Shown here one piece after another: positions 18,444 through 27,755 of a stretch of 64,000 nt of DNA; the stretch's first letter is position 1, and each line of letters starts with the position of its first letter. The notes under the pieces were generated by a model. The model searched no databases and was not told the DNA's origin. It worked only from the letters and a program-made list of their open reading frames with translations. The position numbers were made by a program, and so were the translations under genes. Origin of the DNA: an uncultured Prevotellaceae bacterium (GTDB taxonomy: Bacteria > Bacteroidota > Bacteroidia > Bacteroidales > Bacteroidaceae); assembly GCA_946410305.1 (NCBI GenBank), contig CAMJZV010000004.1, forward strand, positions 62,001-126,000, read 5' to 3'.

Positions 18444-20102
18444 ATGAACGACATACCTAGTTTCAATTCTTATATTGAAAAGACCATCAAGGAAAACTGG
18501 TTGCTCGACGCACTGACCGACTACAAGGGTATTACCTTGCAGTATCATGATGTAGCCCGAAAGATTGAGAAGATTCACATCATGATGGAGGCAGCTGGTA
18601 TTCAGAAAGGAGACAGGATAGCTGTGTGTGGACGCAACTCCGCACACTGGGCAGTAGCATTTTTGGCCACCATTACTTACGGAGCCGTTGTTGTGCCCAT
18701 TCTTCATGAGTTTAATGCTGAGCAGATTCACAACATTGTCAATCACTCCGAGTCGCGCCTGCTGTTTGTAGGTGACTATGTGGTGAAGACTATTAATCCC
18801 GACGAAATGCCCGCTTTGGAGGGTATCTTCAATCTGCCCGACTTCTCCCTGCACCTCTCACGCAGCGAGAAACTGACCGATGCCCGCGAGCGTCTGAACG
18901 AGCTCTTCGGACAGCGCTTCCCTAATGCTTATCGCAAGGAAGACATCCACTGGCACCAGGACACCGCAGAAGAGCTGTGCATGATTAACTACACCAGTGG
19001 CACCACAGGTTTCTCGAAGGGCGTCATGCTACCCTATCGTGCTGTCTGGGGCAATGTGGATTTCTGTCAGAAGAATCTAGCCAACCGCATGCCTAAGTTC
19101 AGTAACATGCTGAACATCCTGCCCATGGCCCACATGTACGGCATGGCTATCGAGTTCCTCTTCCCCTTCTGCGCAGGCTACCACTTGCATTTTCTGACAC
19201 GTCTGCCCTCACCAGCAATTATCGCCGAGGCTTTCCAAGAGGTCAAGCCCGACGTAGTCATTGCTGTACCGTTGATTATCGAGAAGATTATCCGTAAACG
19301 TGTATTCCCCAAGATACAGAGCAACGCCTTCAAGATCATGCTCCAGATGCCAGTCGTCTCGAAGAAAGTCAAGGCGCGCATCTGTCAGGAGGTCTACAAC
19401 GCCTTTGGCGGACGAGCCTACGAGGTTATCATTGGTGGCGCACCGCTGAACCAGGAGATTGAGTCGTTCCTGAAGAGCATCGACTTCCCCTTCACGGTGG
19501 GTTACGGCACTACCGAGTGTGCTCCGCTCATCGCCTATTGCGACTACCACGACTTCGTGCCAGGCTCATGCGGTACTCCCCTGCCCTGCATGGAAGTTAA
19601 GATTGCCTCAGCAGACCCACAGAACATCGAGGGTGAGATTATCACTCGAGGCACCAACGTCATGCTGGGCTACTACAAGAACCAGGAGGCCACCTATCAG
19701 GCTATCGACCGCGATGGTTGGTACCATACGGGCGACCTTGCCACCATGTCCGAAGATGGACATATCTTTATCCGTGGCCGTCTGAAGAACATGCTGCTGG
19801 GTGCCAACGGCCAGAACGTCTATCCAGAGGAGATTGAGGACAAGCTCAACTCTATGGCACTGGTCAGCGAGAGCCTAATCGTACAGCGTGGCGACAAACT
19901 GGTAGCACTGGTACACCCCGATATGGACGAGGTGAAAGCCATGGGATTCGGACAGGAGGAACTGGAGCAGGTCATGGAGCAGAACCGTCAGGAGCTCAAC
20001 GCCCAGTTGCCCGTCTATAGCAAACTACAAGCCTTTGAACTTCAGGAAGAGGAGTTCCAGAAGACACCAAAGAAGAGCATCAAACGTTACTTATATAAAT
20101 AA
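18444..20102 (+). CDS. AMP-forming acyl-CoA (or acyl-ACP) synthetase, copy 1
   Basis: The 552-residue ANL-superfamily enzyme activates a fatty or other carboxylic acid through an acyl-adenylate. It shows the P-loop [13 protein letters not shown] (181-193), [14 protein letters not shown] (A5 motif), YHTGDLATM with the catalytic Asp, [21 protein letters not shown] and the C-terminal lysine region KKSIKR. The ATG at 18444 lies after the promoter and leaves out 18 unlikely residues. Substrate chain length cannot be read from sequence. A close paralogue follows 9 bases downstream. Confidence 0.88.
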   Translation: MNDIPSFNSYIEKTIKENWLLDALTDYKGITLQYHDVARKIEKIHIMMEAAGIQKGDRIAVCGRNSAHWAVAFLATITYGAVVVPILHEFNAEQIHNIVNHSESRLLFVGDYVVKTINPDEMPALEGIFNLPDFSLHLSRSEKLTDARERLNELFGQRFPNAYRKEDIHWHQDTAEELCMINYTSGTTGFSKGVMLPYRAVWGNVDFCQKNLANRMPKFSNMLNILPMAHMYGMAIEFLFPFCAGYHLHFLTRLPSPAIIAEAFQEVKPDVVIAVPLIIEKIIRKRVFPKIQSNAFKIMLQMPVVSKKVKARICQEVYNAFGGRAYEVIIGGAPLNQEIESFLKSIDFPFTVGYGTTECAPLIAYCDYHDFVPGSCGTPLPCMEVKIASADPQNIEGEIITRGTNVMLGYYKNQEATYQAIDRDGWYHTGDLATMSEDGHIFIRGRLKNMLLGANGQNVYPEEIEDKLNSMALVSESLIVQRGDKLVALVHPDMDEVKAMGFGQEELEQVMEQNRQELNAQLPVYSKLQAFELQEEEFQKTPKKSIKRYLYK

Positions 20103-20111
20103 GGTAATATT

Positions 20112-21773
20112 ATGGAAAACGTACCTAGTTTTAACCAACTAATACAGGAGAGCATCATCAATAACTGGGACCTTGATGCACTCACCGACTACAAGGGAGC
20201 CACCCTGCAATTCCACGATGTGGCCCGCAAGATAGAGAAGCTGCACATCCTGTTTGAGAACAGCGGTGTCCAGAAGGGTGACAAGATTGCCCTCTGCGGA
20301 CGCAACAGCAGCCAGTGGGCTGTAGCATTCCTGGCCACACTGACCTATGGCGCTGTGGCTGTGCCCATCCTGCACGAATTCATGGCCGAACAGATTCACA
20401 ACATCGTGAACCACTCTGACGCCAAGTTGTTGTTCGTTGGCGACCATGTTGCCACCCAGATAGACCCCATGCAGATGCCCCATTTGGAGGGTATCATCAA
20501 CAACCCCGACTACTCGCTGATGATTAGTCGTACCGACAAGCTGACCTATGCCCGCGAGCATCTCAACGAGCTCTACGGCAAGAAGTTCCCTAAATACTTC
20601 CGCAAGGAGCACGTCAACTACTACAAGGAAACCAACGGCGAAGAGATGGCCCTGATCAACTATACCAGCGGCACCACAGGTTTCTCCAAGGGTGTCATGA
20701 TTCCCTATCGTGCCCTCTGGTCGAACTACGACTTTGCGGAGCACGTCCTCGGCAAGACCATCAATCGTGGCGACCGCATCATCTCTATCCTCCCCATGGC
20801 TCACATGTACGGCATGGCCTTCGAGTTCATCTTCGAATTCCTGCATGGCTGTCATGTCTACTACCTCAACCGCATCCCCTCGCCGGCCATCATTGCACAG
20901 GCCTATGCCGACATCAAACCGAAGATTATCATCGCTGTGCCCTTGGTCATCGAGAAGATTATCCGCAAGAAGGTATTCCCCAAGATTCAGAACAACCGCA
21001 TGCGCCTGCTGCTCTCTATGCCTGTTATCTCCAAGAAGGTGCGCGAGAAGATTTGTCAGGAGGTTATCAAGGCCTTCGGTGGCGAGCTCTACGAGGTCAT
21101 CATCGGTGGTGCAGCCTTCAACCAGGAGGTTGAGGCGTTCCTGAAGCGCATCGAGTTCCCCTATACCGTAGGCTACGGTGCTACAGAGTGTGCGCCCATC
21201 ATCTGCTACCGCGACTGGAAAACCTTCGTACAAGGCTCTTGCGGACAGGCTGCCTACCATATGCAGGTCAAGATCAACTCGTCGAATCCGGCCGAGATTC
21301 CAGGCGAAATCCTTGCCAAGGGTCTCAACACCATGCTGGGCTATTATAAGAACGAAGAAGCTACCGCTGAGACTCTCGACCGCGAGGGCTGGTATCATAC
21401 TGGCGACCTCGGCACGATGGACTACGGTGGCAACGTATTCATCAACGGCCGTTCAAAGAACATGCTCCTTGGCCCTAGCGGGCAGAACATCTATCCGGAG
21501 GAGATTGAGGACAAGCTCAACTCTATGACTATGGTTGTCGAGAGTGTCGTCGTACAGCGCGACAACAAGCTCGTAGGACTCGTATATCCCGATTACGACG
21601 AAGCAAAGAACATGCGCTTCAATGAGGACGATATCAAGAATATCATGGAGCAGAACCGTATACAACTCAACGAGCTCCTGCCTGCCTACGAGAAGATTAC
21701 GGAAATAGAAATACGTACGGAAGAGTTCGAAAAGACGCCCAAGCGCAGCATTAAGCGCTTCCTCTATACCTAA
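20112..21773 (+). CDS. AMP-forming acyl-CoA (or acyl-ACP) synthetase, copy 2
   Basis: The 553-residue protein is collinear with copy 1 from end to end, sharing [20 protein letters not shown] near the N-terminus, the P-loop [21 protein letters not shown] and YHTGDLGTM and the C-terminal KTPKRSIKR. All expected catalytic motifs are intact, so both copies should be active. The 9-base gap and the shared promoter indicate one bicistronic unit from a tandem duplication, ended by the terminator at 21777. Confidence 0.88.
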   Translation: MENVPSFNQLIQESIINNWDLDALTDYKGATLQFHDVARKIEKLHILFENSGVQKGDKIALCGRNSSQWAVAFLATLTYGAVAVPILHEFMAEQIHNIVNHSDAKLLFVGDHVATQIDPMQMPHLEGIINNPDYSLMISRTDKLTYAREHLNELYGKKFPKYFRKEHVNYYKETNGEEMALINYTSGTTGFSKGVMIPYRALWSNYDFAEHVLGKTINRGDRIISILPMAHMYGMAFEFIFEFLHGCHVYYLNRIPSPAIIAQAYADIKPKIIIAVPLVIEKIIRKKVFPKIQNNRMRLLLSMPVISKKVREKICQEVIKAFGGELYEVIIGGAAFNQEVEAFLKRIEFPYTVGYGATECAPIICYRDWKTFVQGSCGQAAYHMQVKINSSNPAEIPGEILAKGLNTMLGYYKNEEATAETLDREGWYHTGDLGTMDYGGNVFINGRSKNMLLGPSGQNIYPEEIEDKLNSMTMVVESVVVQRDNKLVGLVYPDYDEAKNMRFNEDDIKNIMEQNRIQLNELLPAYEKITEIEIRTEEFEKTPKRSIKRFLYT

Positions 21774-21776
21774 ACA

Positions 21777-21806
21777 AAATCCTCGCCTCCCGCGAGGATT
21801 TTTTAT
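21777..21806 (+). terminator. terminator after the synthetase pair
   Basis: AAAATCCTCGC and GCGAGGATTTT around a CTCCC loop, with a T run. Confidence 0.85.
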
Positions 21807-21809
21807 TAA

Positions 21810-21827
21810 ATACCAAACGTTTGGTAT
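21810..21827. promoter_or_regulatory. 18-base perfect palindrome upstream of cysK (candidate operator)
   Basis: ATACCAAACGTTTGGTAT is a perfect palindrome placed about 20 bases upstream of the -33 element of the cysK promoter and just after the preceding terminator. Such a position fits an activator or repressor site; the protein is unknown. Confidence 0.55.
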
Positions 21828-21847
21828 GCAAATGACATGCTCATGGT

Positions 21848-21879
21848 ATTGTGGGTATGCAGAAAATGCCGTAACTTTG
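21848..21879 (+). promoter_or_regulatory. cysK promoter
   Basis: ATTG at 21848-21851 and TAACTTTG at 21872-21879, spacing 20. The 82-base leader to the ATG contains no recognised riboswitch. Confidence 0.7.
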
Positions 21880-21961
21880 CACCCAGAAACATGAAACAAT
21901 AAACAATACGCAAGAAACGTGAGACAATAAACATATTTATTAATATAAAAAGGATAAGATT

Positions 21962-22909
21962 ATGGCAAACATTGCAAAACAGCTGACTGAGCTCGTCGGC
22001 AACACTCCACTCTTAGAGCTCAACAAGTATTCACAGGCAAAGGGTCTGGAGACCCCAGTAATTGCAAAAGTAGAGTTCTTCAACCCCGGCGGTAGCGTAA
22101 AGGACCGTATCGCTCTGGCAATGATTGAGGACGCAGAGAAGAAGGGTATCCTAAAGCCCGGCGCCACCATCATCGAGCCAACAAGTGGTAACACTGGCGT
22201 AGGACTGGCACTGGTATCAGCCGTCAAGGGCTACCATCTTATCCTTACCATGCCCGAGACCATGAGCGTGGAGCGTCGTAACCTCGTGAAGGCCTACGGT
22301 GCTGAGGTACGACTGACCTCTGGTAAAGACGGCATGCCAGGTGCCATCCGCGCCGCTGAGGAGTTGCGCAACTCCATTCCCGGAGCTGTTATCCTGCAGC
22401 AGTTTGAGAACGAGGCAAACCCCGCCAAGCACTACGCCACCACTGGTCCTGAGATTTGGCGCGACACTGACGGTAAGGTAGACATCTTCATTGGTGGTGT
22501 TGGTACGGGTGGTACTATCAGTGGTACTGGTAAGTATCTGAAAGAGCAAAACCCCAACGTAAAGATTATTGCCGTAGAGCCTAAGTCAAGCCCTGTACTG
22601 AATGGTGGCCAGAGTGGTCCCCACAAGATTCAAGGTATCGGTGCTGGTTTCATCCCCAAGACCTATAACGCCAACTTTATTGACGAAGTGTTCGATGTGG
22701 AGAATGACGACGCCATCCGCACAGGTCGCGAGATTGCCCAGTCAGAAGGTCTGTTAGTAGGTATCTCTGCTGGTGCTGCCCTCTATGCTGCTATTCAGGT
22801 AGCCAAGCGTCCAGAGAATAAGGGCAAGAAAATCGTGGTATTGCTGCCTGATACCGGTGAGCGCTACCTCTCTACCGTGCTTTACGCCTTCGAGGACTAT
22901 CCTCTATAA
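21962..22909 (+). CDS. cysK: cysteine synthase A (O-acetylserine sulfhydrylase)
   Basis: The 315-residue PLP enzyme makes cysteine from O-acetylserine and sulfide. Lys47 in [10 protein letters not shown] is the Schiff-base lysine; [11 protein letters not shown] binds the substrate carboxylate and [15 protein letters not shown] the cofactor phosphate; [13 protein letters not shown] closes the protein. Length and motif order are standard. It has its own promoter and a candidate operator. Confidence 0.96.
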   Translation: MANIAKQLTELVGNTPLLELNKYSQAKGLETPVIAKVEFFNPGGSVKDRIALAMIEDAEKKGILKPGATIIEPTSGNTGVGLALVSAVKGYHLILTMPETMSVERRNLVKAYGAEVRLTSGKDGMPGAIRAAEELRNSIPGAVILQQFENEANPAKHYATTGPEIWRDTDGKVDIFIGGVGTGGTISGTGKYLKEQNPNVKIIAVEPKSSPVLNGGQSGPHKIQGIGAGFIPKTYNANFIDEVFDVENDDAIRTGREIAQSEGLLVGISAGAALYAAIQVAKRPENKGKKIVVLLPDTGERYLSTVLYAFEDYPL

Positions 22910-22928
22910 ACCATATAACTATAAAAAT

Positions 22929-22964
22929 GAGAAGAGCTCACTTCAATGGAAGTGGGCTCTTCTC
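22929..22964. terminator. bidirectional terminator between cysK and the zinc dehydrogenase gene
   Basis: A 16-base stem (22929-22944 with 22949-22964, starting GAGAAGAGCTCACTTC) with an AATG loop separates the convergent genes. Confidence 0.75.
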
Positions 22965-22982
22965 TATTTGTTGACAGTCATA

Positions 22983-24017
22983 TTAGAACTGCACCAAGAT
23001 TCTGAACACCTTGCCAGGGTTCTCACTCCACCAATGCATGGTGTCGAGGGCCTCCTCAGGCTTGATGACCTTGGTAATGAGTTCGTCAATGGGTGCATTG
23101 CCCCCACCCGTCTTCTGGCGCTCCAAATAGTGGATGACGGCACGGAAATCAGAGGGCTGGGCATTGCGCGAACCACGGATATCAAGTTCTTTCTGCACGA
23201 AATACTTCGTCTGGAACGACACCTCACTCTTGGCATAACCTATGCAGGCTACACGACCAGTAAAGGCCACCTCGTTGACAGCCATCTGATAGGTAGGCAC
23301 GCTACCCACCGCCTCAATGACCACGTCAGGACCGAAGCCACCCGTCATCTCCTGCAGACGCTGGTGCACATCCTCCTTGATGGTGTTGACTGCATAGGTT
23401 GCACCCATCTTCTTGGCCAAAGCTAATTTTTCGTCGTCGATATCGGCAGCAATGACCGTAGCCCCACGCAGGGCAGCACGAACGATGGCACCCATACCCA
23501 CCATGCCACAACCAATGACCATCACCACATCGATGTCTGTTACCTGGGCACGGCTGACAGCATGGAAGCCCACACTCATTGGCTCTACCAGTGCACATTC
23601 CTTCGGTGTGAGATTGCCTGCAGGAATCACTTTCTCCCAAGGCAGGGTGATATACTCCTTCATGGCACCGTTACGCTGCACGCCCAGCGTCTCGTTATGC
23701 TGACAGGCATTGACGCGCTGATTGCGACATGAGGCACACTTACCACAGTTGGTATAAGGGTTGCAGGTAACTACCATACCAGGCTTTAGGCTTTCGGGTA
23801 CGCCAGCACCTACTGCCTCTATCACAGCACCAATTTCATGGCCTGGAATAACGGGGTTCAGCGCCATCGTATTACGCCCCATAAAGGTATTGATGTCTGA
23901 TCCGCAGAAGCCTACATAGCGTAGCTTCAGCAGTATCTCGCTCTCTCCAGGAGCTTGGGGTTTCTCTAACTCAATAATGTTCAGTTCCTGATTGTGTGTA
24001 ATCTGAATTGCTTTCAT
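22983..24017 (-). CDS. zinc-dependent medium-chain alcohol dehydrogenase (sugar-acid or polyol type)
   Basis: The 344-residue protein has catalytic zinc residues Cys38, His60 and Glu61, structural zinc cysteines 91, 94, 97 and 105, and the NAD-binding VIGCGMVGMG. The GSRNAQPSDF segment resembles that of L-galactonate/idonate-type dehydrogenases such as E. coli YjjN. The ATG at 24017 shares its A with the stop of the permease gene (TAATG), which supports this start. With the permease and aldo-keto reductase it probably oxidises an L-fucose or L-galactose derivative; the exact substrate is inferred. Confidence 0.82.
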   Translation of the reverse strand: MKAIQITHNQELNIIELEKPQAPGESEILLKLRYVGFCGSDINTFMGRNTMALNPVIPGHEIGAVIEAVGAGVPESLKPGMVVTCNPYTNCGKCASCRNQRVNACQHNETLGVQRNGAMKEYITLPWEKVIPAGNLTPKECALVEPMSVGFHAVSRAQVTDIDVVMVIGCGMVGMGAIVRAALRGATVIAADIDDEKLALAKKMGATYAVNTIKEDVHQRLQEMTGGFGPDVVIEAVGSVPTYQMAVNEVAFTGRVACIGYAKSEVSFQTKYFVQKELDIRGSRNAQPSDFRAVIHYLERQKTGGGNAPIDELITKVIKPEEALDTMHWWSENPGKVFRILVQF

Positions 24018-25327
24018 TACTTTATTGTTTTTAATTGCATGAATGAACGATAACCATATACGATAATGATGAGGAAGCATACCAACGGCAGGATGAACGA
24101 CATGTTCACAGCAGGCATACCCCAGATGGTACCCTGATCAATCATCATTCCCTGCAGTGGTGGCATAAGAGCACCACCAACGATAGCCATCACCAGGAAG
24201 GCAGCACCCAGATGCGTGTCTTTCGAGTCAACATTCTCCAGGGCAATACCATAGATGGAAGGGAACATGATAGACATAAAGAGGCTAATGGCCACAAGGC
24301 TGTACAGGCCTAACATGCCCTCGATGCAGATAGCTCCCAGCGTACAGACAGATGCGCCAATGCCAAACAGCATGAGCAAACGACGGGTGTTTACATAGCG
24401 CATGACGAAGGTACCAATAAAGCGACCGCTCAGGTTGAGCGACATTGCCACAATATTATACATCTGTGCTGTTGCCTTGTTGATGCCAAGGTTGTCGGCA
24501 TACTGGATGATAAAGGTCCACACCATAATCTGAGCAGCAACATAGCACACCTGTGCAAAGACACCTTCACGATAGATGCTGTTGTGCCAAAGGTTCGACA
24601 GGGTTTCTTTCACGGTATGCGTTTCTCCCGCCGCCTTCTTCTCTTCGCTCTCCGTCTTAGGCATCTTGGTCAATGCTATGATGACGAGTACAGCCACCAC
24701 CACCAAACCAATAGCCACATAGGGATTGCGAATAACAGCAAGGTCGTGCAAACGGATACTTGCCTTCTCAGTTTCCGACAGCAGGGGGAAGATGATTTTT
24801 CCTGCAGCATCGCGCTGGTCGGACAACAGCTGGGGCAATACGATGAACGAAGCAACCGCCATACCGCTCAATGAACCTACGGGATTGAAAGCCTGCGCCA
24901 GATTCAGTCGGCGGGTAGATGTCTCTTTGTCTCCCAGCGAGAGGATAAAGGGGTTGGCCGTCGTCTCAAGGAATGCTAGACCAAACGTGAGAATATACAG
25001 GGAAACGCAGAAGAAAGAGAACTCCTGCCATTCGGCTGCAGGGATGAAAAGGAAGGCACCAATGGCATAGAGTGCCAAACCCAGCAGAATGCCACTCTTA
25101 TAGGAATAGCGACGGATGAACAAGGCGGCAGGGATGGCCATTGTGGCATAGCCACCATAGAAGGCAAACTGAATCAGCGATGCCTTGGCTGCCGACAGTT
25201 CCATGACTGTCTGGAACGCTGCCACCATCGGGTTAGTGATATCGTTAGCAAAGCCCCACAGGGCAAACAGCGACGTGATAAGAATAAAGGTGAAGAGGTA
25301 TTTCTTCGATACTAAAGGCTTTTTCAT
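24017..25327 (-). CDS. fucP: FucP-like sugar:proton symporter (MFS)
   Basis: The 436-residue protein has twelve predicted membrane helices and the FucP family signatures LFALWGFANDITNPMVAAFQ (near residue 19-38) and LETTANPFILSLG (near 120-132), plus NLAQAFNPVGS. FucP imports L-fucose and related 6-deoxy or L-sugars with protons across the inner membrane. It stands between the aldo-keto reductase (27-base gap) and the dehydrogenase (1-base overlap), so the three are one operon. Confidence 0.85.
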   Translation of the reverse strand: MKKPLVSKKYLFTFILITSLFALWGFANDITNPMVAAFQTVMELSAAKASLIQFAFYGGYATMAIPAALFIRRYSYKSGILLGLALYAIGAFLFIPAAEWQEFSFFCVSLYILTFGLAFLETTANPFILSLGDKETSTRRLNLAQAFNPVGSLSGMAVASFIVLPQLLSDQRDAAGKIIFPLLSETEKASIRLHDLAVIRNPYVAIGLVVVAVLVIIALTKMPKTESEEKKAAGETHTVKETLSNLWHNSIYREGVFAQVCYVAAQIMVWTFIIQYADNLGINKATAQMYNIVAMSLNLSGRFIGTFVMRYVNTRRLLMLFGIGASVCTLGAICIEGMLGLYSLVAISLFMSIMFPSIYGIALENVDSKDTHLGAAFLVMAIVGGALMPPLQGMMIDQGTIWGMPAVNMSFILPLVCFLIIIVYGYRSFMQLKTIK

Positions 25328-25354
25328 TCTGACATGTTTTTTAATAGATGCTAC

Positions 25355-26302
25355 TTATGAGTTTGCCCATGTCACACGCTGTTGGTTGCCGATAATCTCT
25401 TTCACCTCCTTGACGAGCTGCCAGTCGGGTTCTTCATTAGCCCACTGGATGTTGCGACGCACATTGTCAGGATTAGCCGACGAGAAGAGCGTAGAAGCAA
25501 TACGTGGATTGCTGGCAGCATACTGTACGGCCAGACGCTCAATAGGATATCCTTTGGCATTGCAATGTGCAGCAGCTTTCTGACAAGCCTCAACCAATGC
25601 CTTTGGAGCGGGATGCCAATCAGGAACGCCACGCTGAGACAACAGTCCCATAGAAAGAGGTGAGGCATTGATGATGCCGATACCCCTCTTCTCGAAGAAG
25701 TCGAGATAGTCAGTCAGTGCATCATCGTTCAGCGTATAGTGGCAGAAGTTCAGGACGCTCTCAACTGTACCTTTCTCACATTTCTCTATGACCCATTTCA
25801 GGTTTGCCAGCTGCAGGTCGGTAATTCCCACATGACCAACAACACCCTTTTTCTTCAATTCGACTAATGCGGGAAGTGTCTCATCAACGACCTTCTGCAA
25901 GCCACCAGGTAGCGCAGCCTGAAACTCAACATCGTGCACATTGATTAAGTCAATGTGTTCAATACCCAGTCGTTCCATACTCTCGTAGACGCTATCTGTC
26001 ACGCGCTGAGCCGAGTAGTCCCATGTGTTGACGCCATCCTTGCCATAGCGTCCCACCTTCGTACTCAGATAGTACTTGTCACGTGGAATATTCTTCAGCG
26101 CCTGACCCAGCACCGTCTCCGCCTTATAGTGACCGTAATATGGACTGACGTCGATAAAATTGATGCCTCCCTCAATAGCTGCCTCAACAGCTTCGCAACT
26201 TTCTTTCAGGTTGGTCTCACGAAAGACGCTGCCCAACGACGACGCGCCAAAGCTCAAGTGGGAAATCTTCATTCCCGTCTTGCCTAGTTCTGTATACCGC
26301 AT
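25355..26302 (-). CDS. aldo-keto reductase resembling L-galactose/L-fucose dehydrogenase
   Basis: The 315-residue protein carries the AKR tetrad Asp51, Tyr56, Lys82 and His123. Beyond the fold it follows plant L-galactose dehydrogenase closely: FGASSLGSVF (18-27), FIDVSPYYG, NFCHYTLND, INASPLSMGLLSQRG and PDWHPAP are almost shared. It would oxidise the C1 hydroxyl of an L-sugar to a lactone with NAD(P). First gene of the sugar operon; promoter at 26352. No lactonase or dehydratase for the next steps is seen nearby. Confidence 0.82.
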   Translation of the reverse strand: MRYTELGKTGMKISHLSFGASSLGSVFRETNLKESCEAVEAAIEGGINFIDVSPYYGHYKAETVLGQALKNIPRDKYYLSTKVGRYGKDGVNTWDYSAQRVTDSVYESMERLGIEHIDLINVHDVEFQAALPGGLQKVVDETLPALVELKKKGVVGHVGITDLQLANLKWVIEKCEKGTVESVLNFCHYTLNDDALTDYLDFFEKRGIGIINASPLSMGLLSQRGVPDWHPAPKALVEACQKAAAHCNAKGYPIERLAVQYAASNPRIASTLFSSANPDNVRRNIQWANEEPDWQLVKEVKEIIGNQQRVTWANS

Positions 26303-26351
26303 TTTTATATCGTTTATGATTAGGTTATAATACTTATAAAATAAACAGCTG

Positions 26352-26382
26352 CAAAGGTAAAGAAAAAACGGGAAATAGCAAA
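26352..26382 (-). promoter_or_regulatory. promoter of the sugar oxidation operon
   Basis: Minus-strand TACCTTTG at 26352-26359 and TTTG at 26379-26382, spacing 19. The -33 element is in the loop of the terminator hairpin of the preceding operon. Confidence 0.7.
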
Positions 26383-26400
26383 ACTATTTCCCGTTTTTCT
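26361..26400 (-). terminator. terminator of the rnf operon
   Basis: ACGGGAAATAG (26368-26378) and CTATTTCCCGT (26384-26394), 5-base loop, with T runs on both sides. Confidence 0.85.
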
Positions 26401-26490
26401 TTACCAGATGTGGACACGTTCAGAGGGCTGGCGGTAGAGCTTGCCAGAGGTGATATTGAAGGTGTTGTACCAACCACCGCCAATTGGTTT
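26401..26490 (-). pseudogene. C-terminal fragment of an M13-family metallopeptidase gene
   Basis: On the minus strand, out of frame with rnfA, the 30 codons before the TAA at 26401 read ...GGGWYNTFNITSGKLYRQ followed by PSERVHIW and stop. This parallels the end of the intact M13 peptidase in this window (AWYDAFGVKEGDKMFIPK then SERLPLW, stop). The frame is closed upstream by a TAG inside the rnfA end and has no start codon, so only the last tail of the gene remains. It appears to be a scar of a deletion or rearrangement next to rnfA. Confidence 0.65.
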
Positions 26491-27091
26491 AATCTAATCC
26501 GAAGAGGACACGCAGTCCTCCATCAACACCACTGAAGCCCATAAAGGCCAGCGAAAGCAGACCAGCAGACAGCATGACGATAGCCATTCCACGCATGCCT
26601 TTAGGAATACTACATAGCTCCAGCTGCTCACGCATACCAGCAAAGACGGTCAGTGCCAAGCCAAAACCAATAGCCGTAGAGAACGCATATACCACCGACT
26701 GCAGAAGGTTAAAGTCTTTTTGGATAACCAGAATGGCCACACCCAGCACAGCACAGTTAGTGGTGATGAGTGGCAGGAAGATACCCAGTGCCTGATAGAG
26801 TGCGGGCGACACCTTCTTGAGGATAATCTCCACCATCTGCACCAGTGAGGCGATGACCAGGATGAAGGCGATGGTCTGCAGATACTGCAAGCCGAAGGCG
26901 TCAAGCACAAACTTCTGTACACACCATGTCACGATGGTAGCCAGCGTCAAGACGAAAGCCACAGCTGCCGACATACCCAGCGAGGTGTCTACCTTCTTCG
27001 ACACGCCAAGGAACGGACAGATGCCGAGGAACTGTGACAGGATGATATTGTTGACGAATATCGCACTAATGAAAATCAATATATATTCCAT
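26489..27091 (-). CDS. rnfA: Rnf complex subunit RnfA
   Basis: This 200-residue integral membrane subunit (six helices, starting MEYILIFISAIFVNNIILSQ and with LGICPFLGVSKKVDTSLGM) belongs to the Rnf/RsxA family and pairs with RnfE to hold the iron-sulfur cluster in the membrane. It is the last gene of the operon, 3 bases after rnfE. Its end adjoins a peptidase gene fragment. Confidence 0.95.
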   Translation of the reverse strand: MEYILIFISAIFVNNIILSQFLGICPFLGVSKKVDTSLGMSAAVAFVLTLATIVTWCVQKFVLDAFGLQYLQTIAFILVIASLVQMVEIILKKVSPALYQALGIFLPLITTNCAVLGVAILVIQKDFNLLQSVVYAFSTAIGFGLALTVFAGMREQLELCSIPKGMRGMAIVMLSAGLLSLAFMGFSGVDGGLRVLFGLD

Positions 27092-27094
27092 AAC

Positions 27095-27676
27095 TTAACC
27101 TCTAATTTTGTTAACAATAGCAATGAGGAATCCCAGCATGATGAAAGCACCTGGAGGGAGCACGAAGAGCAGGATATTATAGGTCTCGGGCAACAGCACA
27201 AAGCCGAAGATAGAGCCAGAACCCAGCAGTTCACGACAGATGCCTAGCAGGGTGAGACCCAGCGTAAAGCCCAGTCCGATACCGATGCCGTCAAACAGTG
27301 AAGCTATGGGCGAGTTCTTAGCAGCGAAAGCCTCCGCACGACCGAGAATCACACAGTTCACCACAATCAGTGGGATGAAGAGTCCAAGTGCTGCATCGAT
27401 ATCTGGCAGGAAGGCCTTGATGACCAACTGCAAGATGGTCACGAAAGCAGCAATAACTACAATGAATACAGGAATGCGCACCTTGTCGGGTGTAATGCTC
27501 TTTAAGCAAGATATCACGAAGTTGGTGCAGATAAGCACGGCCATTGTGGCCAACCCCATCGACATACCGTTCATGGCACTGGTAGTAGTAGCCAGCGTAG
27601 GACACATACCCAGCATCAGGACGAACGTAGGGTTCTCCTTGACGATGCCGTTTTTGATGATATTTATATAACTCAT
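27095..27676 (-). CDS. rnfE: Rnf complex subunit RnfE
   Basis: The 193-residue membrane protein is homologous to RnfA (ENPTFVLMLGMCPTLATTTS near residue 15-34, VNCVILGRAEAFAAKN) and forms the other half of the membrane core. The 79-base gap to rnfG upstream is filled with an 8-base-period repeat. Confidence 0.95.
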   Translation of the reverse strand: MSYINIIKNGIVKENPTFVLMLGMCPTLATTTSAMNGMSMGLATMAVLICTNFVISCLKSITPDKVRIPVFIVVIAAFVTILQLVIKAFLPDIDAALGLFIPLIVVNCVILGRAEAFAAKNSPIASLFDGIGIGLGFTLGLTLLGICRELLGSGSIFGFVLLPETYNILLFVLPPGAFIMLGFLIAIVNKIRG

Positions 27677-27699
27677 AGTTTTTTCGTTATTTTGTTATC

Positions 27700-27755
27700 T
27701 CGATATTTCGATATCTCGATATTTCGATATTTCGATGTTTCGACATTTCGAGACA
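27700..27755 (-). repeat. seven TCGATATT units between rnfG and rnfE
   Basis: Seven 8-base units (TCGATATT and variants) run from the leader of rnfE exactly to the stop codon of rnfG at 27756-27758. The same word makes up the array at 58378-58441. Confidence 0.9.

Noticed and set aside
17532..18854. A longer IF-3 reading frame extending to 18854
   Set aside because: The extension runs through two promoters and opposite the acyl-CoA synthetase gene; ATG at 18233 gives a normal IF-3 N-terminus.
20139..21398. A minus-strand open frame of 419 codons opposite acyl-CoA synthetase copy 2
   Set aside because: Antisense shadow; the plus-strand frame has all catalytic motifs.
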